From positions 868,001-932,000 of the forward strand of contig NZ_JAHLZY020000001.1 of assembly GCF_018967865.2 (NCBI RefSeq): a DNA stretch of 64,000 nucleotides, read 5' to 3'. Position numbers and translations under genes: made by a program. The notes under the pieces were generated by a model. That model saw only the letters and a list, made by a program, of their open reading frames with translations, had not been told where the DNA came from and did not search any database. This document shows positions 1 through 7,887 of this stretch, piece after piece. The stretch is from Hymenobacter siberiensis (lineage in GTDB: Bacteria; Bacteroidota; Bacteroidia; Cytophagales; Hymenobacteraceae). The stretch's first letter is position 1; each line of letters opens with the position of its first letter.

Positions 1-565
1 GGCGGTCGTAGTCGAGCTGCTGGTTGCTCATCGACTGGCGGAAGTTAGCCACCGCGCCCATGGGCTGGGTGCGGAAAATGCGGTTCATCAGCTCTTGGTT
101 CAGGTTGTCGGCGGCGGCGGTGCCGCGCTCCGTGGGCAGGCGCAGGGCCAGGAAGGCTTTTTTGAAGTCGCGCTCGGTGGTGTAGGGAAACACGCGCACC
201 TCGGGCAGCACGGTGGCATCTTCCTTCAGCTGCACGATAACGGAGTAGCTCTGGCGCTGAAAATCCTTCGGAATGATGATGGTCTGGTTGGCATAGCCCA
301 GCGAGCGAATCACGATGCTGTCGCCGGCCAGCACGGCCATCGAGAAATAGCCGTAGATGTTGGATGCCGTGCCCCGGCCCGCCTTGGGCACATATATCGT
401 GGCCCCGGGCACGCCCAGCAGGCTGTCGCCGGTAGCCACAATGCCGGTGAACTGAATCACCTTGCGCTTGCCCTGGGCGTGCGCGCCCGAGCCGGCCAGC
501 AGCATGAGCAGCAGCGCTGCGGCAAAAAAGAAGGGAAAGCGACGAAGGCGCAAGAAATCAGGCAT
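1..565 (-). CDS. Secreted carboxypeptidase-like regulatory domain protein (partial)
   Basis: The gene starts with an ATG at 563-565 and runs off the left edge of the window, so only about 188 N-terminal residues are visible. Residues 1-28 form a signal peptide with a hydrophobic Leu/Ala core ending in AHAQ. They are followed by a CarboxypepD_reg-like fold: a VIQFTGIV strand, then LGVPGATIYVPKAGRGT, YGYFSM, and the VIRSLGYANQ segment typical of this family. The following segment (VLPEVRVFPYTTERDFKKAF) is what usually links the domain to a longer periplasmic or outer-membrane part. Such proteins act at the Bacteroidota cell surface, but a specific function cannot be assigned from the fragment. 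It is divergent from the ArsR-type gene at 667. Confidence 0.75.
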   Translation of the reverse strand, partial: MPDFLRLRRFPFFFAAALLLMLLAGSGAHAQGKRKVIQFTGIVATGDSLLGVPGATIYVPKAGRGTASNIYGYFSMAVLAGDSIVIRSLGYANQTIIIPKDFQRQSYSVIVQLKEDATVLPEVRVFPYTTERDFKKAFLALRLPTERGTAAADNLNQELMNRIFRTQPMGAVANFRQSMSNQQLDYDR

Positions 566-666
566 ATTCAGATAGCGGAAAAACAAATATACGGCATCCG
601 ATTCGGGGCCGATGGTAACTTTGGGCAGAAAGAACGACGGGCAAACCTCCCCTTCCCAGACAGCAG

Positions 667-1056
667 ATGCGCTTGAAACATTTCACGGTTGCTTTTGGGC
701 AGCAACTTTTTAAATCTTTGGGCGATGAAAGCCGCGTGCGCATCCTGCATTTGCTGTGGCGCAACCAGGAAATGGTGGTGGCCGATTTGGAACAAGTGCT
801 GGATTTCACCCAGACCAAAACCAGTCGGCAATTATCGTACTTAAAAAATGCAGGTTTGGTGAATGTGCGCCGGCTCGATAACTGGATGTATTATTTCCTG
901 AAAGAAGAGACGGCCGAGCTGCTCCAGGAGTTGCTGGCCTTCATGGAAAAAGACCCCCAACTGCTGCACGACCAGCAAGTGTACCAAACCCTGTGGTCGA
1001 ACCGCGAGCTGGCCGCGTATAAGCTGCAAAACCGCCACTGGCACGGCCTGGGGTAG
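667..1056 (+). CDS. ArsR-family winged-helix transcriptional regulator
   Basis: The 129-residue protein has the compact winged-helix layout of ArsR/SmtB repressors. FKSLGDESRVRILHLL is helix 1-2, and VADLEQVLDFTQTKTSRQLSYLKNAGLV is the helix-turn-helix, followed by the wing VNVRRLDNWMYYFLK. I see no Cys-rich metal site (ELCVCDL type), so a metal sensor is unlikely and the inducer is unknown. It starts at ATG 667, divergent from the secreted protein at 565, with about 100 bp between them that could be a shared control region. A REP-like hairpin follows its stop and separates it from the ferredoxin gene. Confidence 0.8.
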   Translation: MRLKHFTVAFGQQLFKSLGDESRVRILHLLWRNQEMVVADLEQVLDFTQTKTSRQLSYLKNAGLVNVRRLDNWMYYFLKEETAELLQELLAFMEKDPQLLHDQQVYQTLWSNRELAAYKLQNRHWHGLG

Positions 1057-1066
1057 GCTTTCGTAA

Positions 1067-1161
1067 GACCGTCATGCAGAGCGCAGCGAAGCATCTTTAC
1101 CGCAGTAGTAAATAAATGCGTTGCGCGGTAAAGATGCTTCGCTGCGCTCTGCATGACGGTC
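1067..1161. repeat. REP-like palindrome, family A, copy 1
   Basis: This is a 95-bp near-perfect inverted repeat. The left arm begins GACCGTCATGCAGAGCGCAG and continues to CATCTTTACCGC. The right arm is its reverse complement ending at 1161, and a 20-bp AT-rich loop lies between. Related copies are at 7761-7856 and 9371-9464, and shorter derivatives lie at 11364, 19948 and 50843. It is intergenic and has no coding potential. Confidence 0.9.
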
Positions 1162-1186
1162 AGCTTCTTGTTTTTCGTCGTTAATT

Positions 1187-1510
1187 ATGAGTACCGTTCG
1201 CCGCCTTTTTGTGTGCACCAATCAGAAATCTGGAGTAGGGGAGGACGTGGCCAAAGCTCTGAAGAAAGAGCTGAAGATTCAGGGCCTGAAAAAGCTGCTG
1301 CACGGGGGGGAGCGCGAGCAGGTGCGGGTGCAGACCTGCAATTGCCTCGACCTGTGTAAACAGTGCAAAAAAGGCCCCGGCGCGGCCCTCATCGTATATC
1401 CCGAAGGCACGGCCTACGGTAAAGTGCGCCCCGCCGATGCCGCCGAGCTGGTGGCCCGGCACCTGGGCCTGGGGCAGGTGGTGGAGCGCTTGCTGCTGTG
1501 CGACGAATAG
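1187..1510 (+). CDS. Thioredoxin-like [2Fe-2S] ferredoxin-domain protein
   Basis: The protein has 107 residues. It begins RRLFVCTNQKSG and later has CNCLDLCKQCKKGPGAALIVYPEG, then YGKV. This spacing of one N-terminal Cys and a CxCLDxC cluster before GPxxxVYPEG is the signature of the thioredoxin-like 2Fe-2S ferredoxin fold, as in the NuoE C-terminal region and small stand-alone (2Fe-2S) ferredoxins. It is probably a soluble cytoplasmic electron carrier; its partner is not visible here. The start at ATG 1187 follows the REP-like hairpin closely, so that hairpin may lie in its 5' leader. Confidence 0.85.
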   Translation: MSTVRRLFVCTNQKSGVGEDVAKALKKELKIQGLKKLLHGGEREQVRVQTCNCLDLCKQCKKGPGAALIVYPEGTAYGKVRPADAAELVARHLGLGQVVERLLLCDE

Positions 1511-1635
1511 GCCGGCAAAAGCTAGCCTCCGCGGGGTAAAAAGGGCCTTTGGCCGGCCACGCCGCCGCTACTGCCAACCGTAGGGCTCCATAATCCGTTG
1601 ATAGAGCAATTTATTTGCTTCTCATTTCCGCTCCC

Positions 1636-2904
1636 ATGCGTTTTTCTCTCGCAGCCCTGGTCTTCTCCGGGCTGAGCTTTACCGCCGCCGCCCAGCCAGC
1701 TGCGCGCCCCGATTCGGTTTACACCACGCCCCCGGCCGCGCCTCGCAGCGTTGGCCTTGCGCCCCCGGCCGGGCAGCAGCTTCGCAGCACGAAGTCTTTC
1801 GGCCAGCTGGGTAAGAATGGCAATCTTAGCCTGCTGCCCATTCCGGTGCTGTTTTATCAGGCCGAAACCGGACTTGGCTACGGCCTGGGTGCCTTGCTCA
1901 GCGGCCGGTTCTCGGCCGATACCCTTACCCGGCCTTCCAACGCGCGGCTGCAGTACTGGACCACCACCGAGGGCCAGTCGCTCATTCAGCTGGTGCACTC
2001 GGTGTACACGCCGGGCGAAAAGTTTTACCTGAACGGTGAAATCAGCGCCTACGACATCCTGCTATATTACTACGGCAAAGGCCCAGGCACTACCAGCGCC
2101 AACGAGTCGGAAACGGATTACAAGCTGTTCATTATCAACCAGCGGATTCAGAAGCAGATTGCACCCAAGCTGTTTTTTGGTGCGCTGTACCGTTTCACCA
2201 ACATTACGGGGGTGGGCGCGCCGGCCAAAACCACCGACGGCAACAGCACCAACTTCTTCTACAACGACTCGCGCATGACCGAGCGCGAACGGAAGAATAC
2301 CCGGATTTCGGGCCTCGGGCCGGTCCTCACCTACGACACGCGCGATGTGCCGCTGGCCGCCTTCAGTGGCAATCTGCTCGATGTGAGCGCCACCTTTAAC
2401 GGCACGGGCCTGGGTTCCGACTACCGCTTTACGCGCTATCAGGTCGATGCCCGCCACTTTCAGCCGCTGGGGTCCAACCGCACCATTCTGGCCGCGCAGT
2501 TCCTCGGGCAGTTCCATACCGGCGATGTGCCATTCCGCGAGCTGGCCGGCATTGGTGCCAACTTGGGCGGCACGCTTTACAACAACGCCAACCTGTTGCG
2601 CGGCATTTACGAGCAGCGCTACCGCGACCGCCAGATGATAATGTTTCAGGCCGAAATCCGTCATAAGCTGTTCCCCAATGCTACTATCAGCTGGTTGAAG
2701 CGTTTCGACGGGGCCGTGTTCGGCGGCGTGGGCAACGTAAACCAGTACGTCGACAAGTTCAGCCTCAGCGATACCAAGTACGCCGGGGGCGCGGGCATCC
2801 GCTTCAACTTCATCCGCCGCGACCGCGTGAACCTGCGCCTCGACTACGCCGGCGGCACCGGCAGCAAGCCGGGCATCCTGTTTGCCATCGGCGAAGCCTT
2901 CTAG
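1636..2904 (+). CDS. BamA/TamA-family outer membrane beta-barrel protein
   Basis: From ATG 1636 the protein has 422 residues with a signal peptide of about 19 residues (MRFSLAALVFSGLSFTAAAQ). An upstream in-frame TTG at 1615 would spoil that signal, so ATG is chosen. The rest alternates in beta-strand fashion and contains family features: GPVLTYDTRDVPLAAFSGN (the GxxxxYDTRD strand of surface-antigen barrels), AAQFLGQF, the GGTLYNNANLLRGIYEQRYRDR loop (the RGxxxxRYRDR motif), and a C-terminal strand ending in Phe. It lacks clear POTRA repeats, so it is a short family member rather than BamA itself. It would sit in the outer membrane. Cargo or substrate is unknown. A good terminator follows. 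Confidence 0.8.
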   Translation: MRFSLAALVFSGLSFTAAAQPAARPDSVYTTPPAAPRSVGLAPPAGQQLRSTKSFGQLGKNGNLSLLPIPVLFYQAETGLGYGLGALLSGRFSADTLTRPSNARLQYWTTTEGQSLIQLVHSVYTPGEKFYLNGEISAYDILLYYYGKGPGTTSANESETDYKLFIINQRIQKQIAPKLFFGALYRFTNITGVGAPAKTTDGNSTNFFYNDSRMTERERKNTRISGLGPVLTYDTRDVPLAAFSGNLLDVSATFNGTGLGSDYRFTRYQVDARHFQPLGSNRTILAAQFLGQFHTGDVPFRELAGIGANLGGTLYNNANLLRGIYEQRYRDRQMIMFQAEIRHKLFPNATISWLKRFDGAVFGGVGNVNQYVDKFSLSDTKYAGGAGIRFNFIRRDRVNLRLDYAGGTGSKPGILFAIGEAF

Positions 2905-2925
2905 GTAGGAATTATAGAATTGCGT

Positions 2926-2962
2926 AAAAAGCCTCTTCTGATTTCAGAAGAGGCTTTTTTGT
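2926..2962 (+). terminator. Rho-independent terminator after the BamA/TamA-like gene
   Basis: An AAAAAGCCTCTTCTG arm, an ATTT loop and the complementary CAGAAGAGGC arm are followed by a T run. It lies 22 bp after the stop codon. Confidence 0.9.
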
Positions 2963-3120
2963 AAATTTTAACCCCGATTATAATCAAAACAGCTGCCGCT
3001 GCCAGCGCGCTGATTACCTGGGAAATGCTGGCTGTAAAACCCCATCCGTGAGCGAATTGGCGCATTAGTGGCGTAAGCTCCGCCTTATCCTTTCGCCATT
3101 GCCCGGCGTACACCCGCCCG

Positions 3121-3400
3121 ATGGACCACGCTACCCCCGCGCGTTTCCTGGCGGCCCACGAGGCCACGGCTACCGCTCCCATTTCTTTGCTGCTGCGGCA
3201 GCCCCTGCCACCCCGCGACCAATGCGCGGCCGGCCTGCGCATCAGCGTCATCATTCCAGCCAAAGACGAAGCCGCCACCCTGCCCGCCACCCAAACCACC
3301 GAGCACGGCCAACCCCTGCCCCCAGCAGCTTCGAGGTCATCGTATTGGCCAATAATTGCCGGGATGCTACTGCTGCCGTGGTGCGCCGTCAGGGCACTAG
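3121..3400 (+). pseudogene. Glycosyltransferase family 2 remnant (frameshifted and truncated)
   Basis: An open frame from ATG 3121 encodes RISVIIPAKDEAATLPAT, the first strand and nucleotide-binding loop of a GT2 (GT-A fold) enzyme. Shortly after, in a different frame, 3331-3391 encodes SSFEVIVLANNCRDATAAVV, the next expected block of the same domain. So there is an indel at about 3285-3330. The reading then stops making sense at about 3400, where it meets the 3' end of the opposite-strand acyl-CoA dehydrogenase. Only about 95 of the expected 250 or more residues remain, and the DxD metal-binding block is absent. This is a deletion remnant of a glycosyltransferase. Confidence 0.75.
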
Positions 3401-4699
3401 CACGGTAGCGGCCTGTTGGCATTTCAGAAACTCCCGCAGCCGCGCTACGGCTTCGGTGAATCCGGGCTTATTTGGGCCGTCGGGCAACCCGCCATCGGAC
3501 AGGGCCAGCAGCATCGGCTCCGTTGCATCGGCCCCCAGAATGGTGAGGGCGTGGCGGAACTCGGCCGCCCGCACCGCCTGCCGCGCCGGTGCCGAAAATA
3601 GCACCCAGCTGGGGTGCGACATGGTGCCGTCGCTCGCCAGCACAGCCGCCGTGGGCTGCCCGGCCAGGCGCAATATCTCCAGGCTGATGGTTTCGATGGC
3701 GGTACGCATCATGTTGGCGTAGGCCACGGTGGCTTCGGCTCCTTCAGGCGTTGCAGCACTGGGGCGGGCGGCATTTTCTGCGCCCCCGCGCAGCCATTGG
3801 CGGCCGCTTTTCAGCATAATGGCCATTTCGCCGAGGCGCTGGCGCTGGTAGGGGTCGTCGGTGCGACCGAGGCTGCGCAGGAAGTCGCGGGTTTCGTCAA
3901 AAGCAGCTTCGGCCCCGCCCAGCTGCACGGCCGCAAACCGGATGGCTCCGCCGCTGAACGCCGGCTGCTGGTAGTAGGCATTGGGCGGGCCGATGAGGTC
4001 CTCTGGGCCGATTTTCAGCCCGGTCAAATCGGCCCGGAAGCTGGCGGTGGCCCGCATGCCTATCGGCTGCCAGAAAGAGCGGTCCAGCGCGGGCGGCTGG
4101 GCATCGGCCGGCAGCACAAACAGCTGCCAGCCCTGCCCATGCGGCAGCGCCCCGGTAATGAGCGGCCGCGCCAGCTGCCCGGCCCCGGAAGCGAAGGTTT
4201 TGGCCCCGCGCAGGCGGTAGCGGCCGTTGGGCAAGTCCTTCAGGTGCACGCCATCGACCGGGTTCTCAGTGTTCCAAACGCCGAATAAGCGCCCGGCGCG
4301 GGCATCGGCCGCATAGCCGGCTACCTGCGCTGCCGTGGCCAGCTGCTGAATAAGCAGCAGTGCGTTGGTGTGGCCTTCAAATACGCGCCCCATCGCTAGG
4401 TTGCTCCGCCCAACGTGCTACAACACCCGCAGCAGCGGCAGCGTGGCCGCCGGCGAGTGCAGCCCGGCTCCGCCCAGGGGCGCCGGTAGCGCCGCCGTGA
4501 GCAGCCCGGCCGCGTGCAGCCAGCCAAACTCCTGGATGGGAAAGCCGCCTTCCACATCGGTAGCGGCCGCCTGGTCGAAGAGACGGGGAGCCAGCTGCGC
4601 GGCGGCCTCTTCGGCTTCGGTAGGCGTCATCACGGCCGGGGTGGGCGCTTCAATAGGGCCGGGTTCGGTAGCGGGCAAAGCGGCCGCGGTAGTCAGCAT
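3389..4699 (-). pseudogene. Acyl-CoA dehydrogenase interrupted by an in-frame TAG
   Basis: From ATG 4699 one frame encodes an acyl-CoA dehydrogenase N-terminal domain (EFGWLHAAGLLTAALPAPLGGAGL, then LLRVL). It hits TAG at 4418-4420 and continues in the same frame as HVGRSNLAMGRVFEGHTNALLLIQ through the middle beta-domain (FASGAGQ, IGMRATAS) and the C-terminal helical domain (ISLEILRLAGQPTAA). With the stop read through, the product would be about 436 residues, close to family size. Both parts belong together because no base shift is needed. The part after the stop has its own in-frame ATG at 4391-4393, but lacks the N-terminal helical domain. The 3' end abuts a truncated glycosyltransferase, so the locus looks decayed. 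Sequencing error or amber readthrough are alternatives. Confidence 0.8.
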
Positions 4700-4840
4700 G
4701 TGCTAGAATGGGTAAAGCAGGGTTCTTTGCTATACTTATCAAAGTGGCGCAGTGTTCGGCCAGCGCTGATTTTGCAGCCGCCGGGCGCGGTGGTAATAAT
4801 TCGGTAACACTGCCCGCAGACGGCAGGCTAAGGCCGGGCG

Positions 4841-4848
4841 TACCTTCG
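4841..4848 (+). promoter_or_regulatory. Probable -7 element upstream of purH
   Basis: TACCTTCG, one mismatch from the Bacteroidota -7 consensus TAnnTTTG, lies 35 bp before the purH ATG. No clear -33 TTG is visible, so confidence is modest. Confidence 0.45.
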
Positions 4849-4882
4849 TGGCGGTAATTATGCCCAGTTTTTCGCCCGTTTT

Positions 4883-6418
4883 ATGTCGTCCCGTCCCATT
4901 CGCGCTGCGTTGCTTTCCGTGTATCACAAAGACCGGCTGGCCCCGCTGGTGCAGGTATTGCGCCAGCACGGCGTCACGCTGTACTCCACTGGTGGCACCC
5001 AGAAATTCCTCGAAGAAGAGGGTGCCGAAGTAACCGCCGTGGAAGACCTCACCGGCTTTCCCGAAGTATTCGGTGGCCGCGTGAAAACGCTGCATCCCAA
5101 GGTGTTTGGTGGTATTCTGCACCGCCGGCACGACGTGGGCGACCTCGCCGAAGCCGAGCAGCACGATATTCCGCCCATCGACCTGGTAGTGGTTGATTTA
5201 TATCCTTTCGAAGAAACCGTAGCCAGCGGGGCCGAAGAGCAGGACGTCATCGAGAAAATTGACATCGGGGGCATTTCGCTGCTGCGTGCCGCCGCCAAAA
5301 ACTTCCGCGACGTGCTCGTAATCAGCAGCCGCGACCAGTACGCGGCCGTCACCGAGCTGCTCACCGCCAAAAACGGCGCGACTGACATCGAAGACCGCCG
5401 CCACTACGCCGCCGCCGCTTTCGCCACCACCTCGCACTACGACACCGAAATTTTCAACTACATGAGCCAGGGCACGGCCGTAGCCGGTAGCGCCCTCCGC
5501 CTCAGCGCCCAGCCCGCCACGCCCCTGCGCTACGGCGAGAACCCGCACCAGGCCGGCACGTTCTACGGCGACCTCACGGCCCTGTTCGACCAGCTGCACG
5601 GCAAGCAGCTGAGCTACAATAATTTGGTGGACGTGGATGCCGCCGTGGCCCTCATGGCCGAATTCACCGATGGCGAGCCGGCCTGCGCCATTCTCAAGCA
5701 CACCAATGCCTGCGGCGTGGCCCAGGCTGCCACTCTGCGCGAGGCCTACGTGAATGCCCTGAGCTGCGACCCAACGTCGGCCTTCGGCGGCGTCATCATC
5801 GTAAACAAGGAGGTAGACGCGGCCACTGCCGCCGAGCTCAGCCAGCTGTTCTTCGAAGTCCTTATCGCCCCCGGCTTCGCCGCTGATGCGTTGCCGGTGC
5901 TCCAGAGCAAGAAAAACCGTATTCTGCTGCTGCAAAAGCCCGTTGAGTTCCCGAAGAAGCTGGTCAAAACCCTGCTCAACGGCATTATCGAGCAGGATGC
6001 CGACCGCCAGACCGAAACTGCCGCTGATTTCCGCACCGTGACCCAATCGGCCGCGACTGAAGAGGAAACGGCCGCCCTCGTTTTCGCCGGCAAAATCTGC
6101 AAGCACACCAAGAGCAACACCATCGTGCTGGCCCGGGCCGGCCAGCTGCTGGCCTCTGGCGTGGGCCAGACCTCGCGCGTGGATGCCCTGCGCCAGGCCA
6201 TCGAAAAAGCCCGCACCTTCGGCTTCGACCTGGACGGGGCCGTGATGGCTTCCGACGCCTTCTTCCCCTTCCCCGACTGCGTGGAAATTGCCGGCGCGGC
6301 TGGCATCCGCGCCGTGGTGCAGCCCGGCGGCTCCATTAAGGATGCCGACAGCATTAAGGCCTGCGATGATTTGGGTATGGCCATGGTGCTCACCGGCGTG
6401 CGGCATTTCAAGCACTAA
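4883..6418 (+). CDS. purH: Bifunctional AICAR formyltransferase / IMP cyclohydrolase
   Basis: PurH carries out the last two steps of de novo purine synthesis: formylation of AICAR with 10-formyl-tetrahydrofolate, then ring closure to IMP. The 511-residue length is normal. The N-terminal MGS-like cyclohydrolase domain (about 1-150) has LLSVYHKDRL, the STGGTQKFLEEEG loop, and GRVKTLHPKVFGGILHRR. The C-terminal transformylase has RYGENPHQ, then LKHTNACGVA (with the Lys-His pair used in catalysis) and the terminal DAFFPFPD and VQPGGSIKD blocks. All key segments are present and it looks functional. It is monocistronic here, with a hairpin terminator after it. Confidence 0.97.
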   Translation: MSSRPIRAALLSVYHKDRLAPLVQVLRQHGVTLYSTGGTQKFLEEEGAEVTAVEDLTGFPEVFGGRVKTLHPKVFGGILHRRHDVGDLAEAEQHDIPPIDLVVVDLYPFEETVASGAEEQDVIEKIDIGGISLLRAAAKNFRDVLVISSRDQYAAVTELLTAKNGATDIEDRRHYAAAAFATTSHYDTEIFNYMSQGTAVAGSALRLSAQPATPLRYGENPHQAGTFYGDLTALFDQLHGKQLSYNNLVDVDAAVALMAEFTDGEPACAILKHTNACGVAQAATLREAYVNALSCDPTSAFGGVIIVNKEVDAATAAELSQLFFEVLIAPGFAADALPVLQSKKNRILLLQKPVEFPKKLVKTLLNGIIEQDADRQTETAADFRTVTQSAATEEETAALVFAGKICKHTKSNTIVLARAGQLLASGVGQTSRVDALRQAIEKARTFGFDLDGAVMASDAFFPFPDCVEIAGAAGIRAVVQPGGSIKDADSIKACDDLGMAMVLTGVRHFKH

Positions 6419-6434
6419 GGCTGAGGCAGTTGAA

Positions 6435-6470
6435 CAAAACTCCCCTCCTTTTTAAAGGAGGGGAGTTTTT
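6435..6470 (+). terminator. Hairpin terminator after purH
   Basis: AAAACTCCCCTCCTTT and its complement AAAGGAGGGGAGTTTTT form a strong stem with a T tail, 17 bp after the purH stop. Confidence 0.9.
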
Positions 6471-6483
6471 GCGAAGTAAAAAC

Positions 6484-6566
6484 GGGGGTGGTGCATTGGT
6501 CGAACGAAGCCGGCGCAACGCCTGCGCAAGCCGTTCGGCCTTCGTTCGACCAATGCACCACCCCAA
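6484..6566. repeat. Long inverted repeat between purH and mreB
   Basis: The left arm starts at 6484 with GGGGTGGTGCATTGGTCGAA and continues CGAAGCCG. The right arm is CGGCCTTCGTTCGACCAATG followed by CACCACCCC. The arms are about 28 bp and the loop about 23 bp. A further short palindrome (TTTCAGCTTTGCTGAAA, 6567-6583) and a CCCCTTAAAATAAGGAGGG stem follow, so the whole 6484-6609 stretch is repeat-like and non-coding. Confidence 0.85.
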
Positions 6567-6654
6567 TTTCAGCTTTGCTGAAATGTCCCCCCCCTTAAAA
6601 TAAGGAGGGTAGCTGGTCGTTGTGCGGTAGCACCAACCCCGCGCAAACCTTCCG

Positions 6655-6662
6655 TACCTTTG
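6655..6662 (+). promoter_or_regulatory. -7 element upstream of mreB
   Basis: TACCTTTG is a perfect match to the Bacteroidota TAnnTTTG -7 element, 54 bp before the mreB ATG at 6717. A well-spaced -33 TTG is not evident. It supports the choice of the 6717 start over upstream in-frame TTG codons, one of which is inside this element. Confidence 0.6.
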
Positions 6663-6716
6663 CACATTATTCTGCCCGGCCCTAAAACCGGACTCCGCCT
6701 TATTGCAGCTAACTCA

Positions 6717-7742
6717 ATGGGTTTCTTTAATTTCCTGACCAGCGACATCGCCATCGACCTGGGTACGGCCAATACGCTCATTATTCATAACGATAAAATC
6801 GTGGTGGATGAGCCGAGCATCATCGCCAAAGACCGCACTACTAATAAAGTCATCGCCGTGGGCCGCCAGGCCCAGCAGATGCACGAAAAAACGCACGATA
6901 ACATCCGTACCATTCGCCCCCTGAAGGACGGCGTGATTGCCGATTTCCACGCCGCCGAGGAAATGATTAAGGGCATGATTAAGATGATTGACACGCGCAA
7001 GCGGCTGTTTCAGCCCTCGCACCGCATGGTCATCTGCATTCCGTCGGGTATTACCGAGGTAGAGAAGCGCGCTGTGCGCGACTCCGCCGAGCACGCCGGA
7101 GCCAAGGAAGTCTGGATGATTCAGGAGCCCATGGCCGCTGCCATTGGCATTGGCATCGACGTGCAGCAGCCCGTCGGTTCGATGATTATCGACATCGGAG
7201 GTGGCACCACCGAAATCGCGGTAATTGCGCTGTCGGGCATCGTGTGCGACCAGTCTATTAAAACGGCCGGCGATGTGTTCAATCAGGATATTCTCGACTA
7301 CATGCGCCGGCAGCACAACCTGCTCATCGGCGAGCGTTCGGCCGAGCGCATCAAAATTGAAGTTGGTGCGGCCCTCACCGAGCTCGACGTGCCGCCGCCC
7401 GACCACGAAGTGCGCGGCCGCGACCTGATGACGGGCATTCCGAAAGTTATCAAAGTAACCTTTTCGGAAATCGCCATTGCCCTCGACAAATCAGTAGCTA
7501 AAATTGAAGAAGCGGTATTGAAAGCCCTCGAAATTTCGCCGCCCGAATTGTCGGCCGATATCTACGAAAACGGCATTCACCTCACCGGCGGCGGCGCCCT
7601 GCTGCGTGGCCTGGACAAGCGCCTGGCTGCCAAAACCAAGCTGCCGATTCACATTGCCGAAGACCCGCTGCGCGCCGTGGTGCGCGGCACGGGCAAGGCT
7701 ATTAAGGACATCCAGGCCTTCAAAGGCGTGTTGCTGACGTAA
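6717..7742 (+). CDS. mreB: Rod-shape-determining actin homologue MreB
   Basis: MreB is a membrane-associated ATP-binding actin-like filament that steers the elongasome. From ATG 6717 the protein is 341 residues, normal for the family. MGFFNFLTSDIAIDLGTANT carries the N-terminal amphipathic segment and phosphate-1 loop. IIDIGGGTTEIAV is phosphate-2, and HLTGGGALLRGLDK is the adenosine motif. It is the first gene of mreB-mreC-mreD-mrdA. A REP-like hairpin lies between it and mreC, which may make expression of the downstream genes lower or separately controlled. Confidence 0.97.
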   Translation: MGFFNFLTSDIAIDLGTANTLIIHNDKIVVDEPSIIAKDRTTNKVIAVGRQAQQMHEKTHDNIRTIRPLKDGVIADFHAAEEMIKGMIKMIDTRKRLFQPSHRMVICIPSGITEVEKRAVRDSAEHAGAKEVWMIQEPMAAAIGIGIDVQQPVGSMIIDIGGGTTEIAVIALSGIVCDQSIKTAGDVFNQDILDYMRRQHNLLIGERSAERIKIEVGAALTELDVPPPDHEVRGRDLMTGIPKVIKVTFSEIAIALDKSVAKIEEAVLKALEISPPELSADIYENGIHLTGGGALLRGLDKRLAAKTKLPIHIAEDPLRAVVRGTGKAIKDIQAFKGVLLT

Positions 7743-7760
7743 CTCAAGATGATAATAGTT

Positions 7761-7856
7761 GAACGTCATGCAGAGCGCAGCGAAGCATCTTTACTGCGTA
7801 AGTAATCAGATTTACTACAGCGGTAAAGATGCTTCGCTGCGCTCTGCATGACGTTC
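7761..7856. repeat. REP-like palindrome, family A, copy 2 (between mreB and mreC)
   Basis: A 96-bp inverted repeat has GAACGTCATGCAGAGCGCAG at the left, continuing CGAAGCATCTTTACTGC, and the complementary right arm ending CATGACGTTC. It fills most of the 145-bp mreB-mreC spacer. Confidence 0.9.
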
Positions 7857-7887
7857 TATGTTCTCCGATAAAAAGTAAAATACCTCC

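Noticed and set aside
2901..3422. Minus-strand open frame of 173 codons over the glycosyltransferase remnant
   Set aside because: Only one hydrophobic stretch looks protein-like, while the plus strand has clear GT2 blocks, so the minus frame is probably chance.
5198..6415. Long open frame opposite purH
   Set aside because: It is a shadow of a fully conserved purH; the translation is Gly/Ala/His-rich without motifs.
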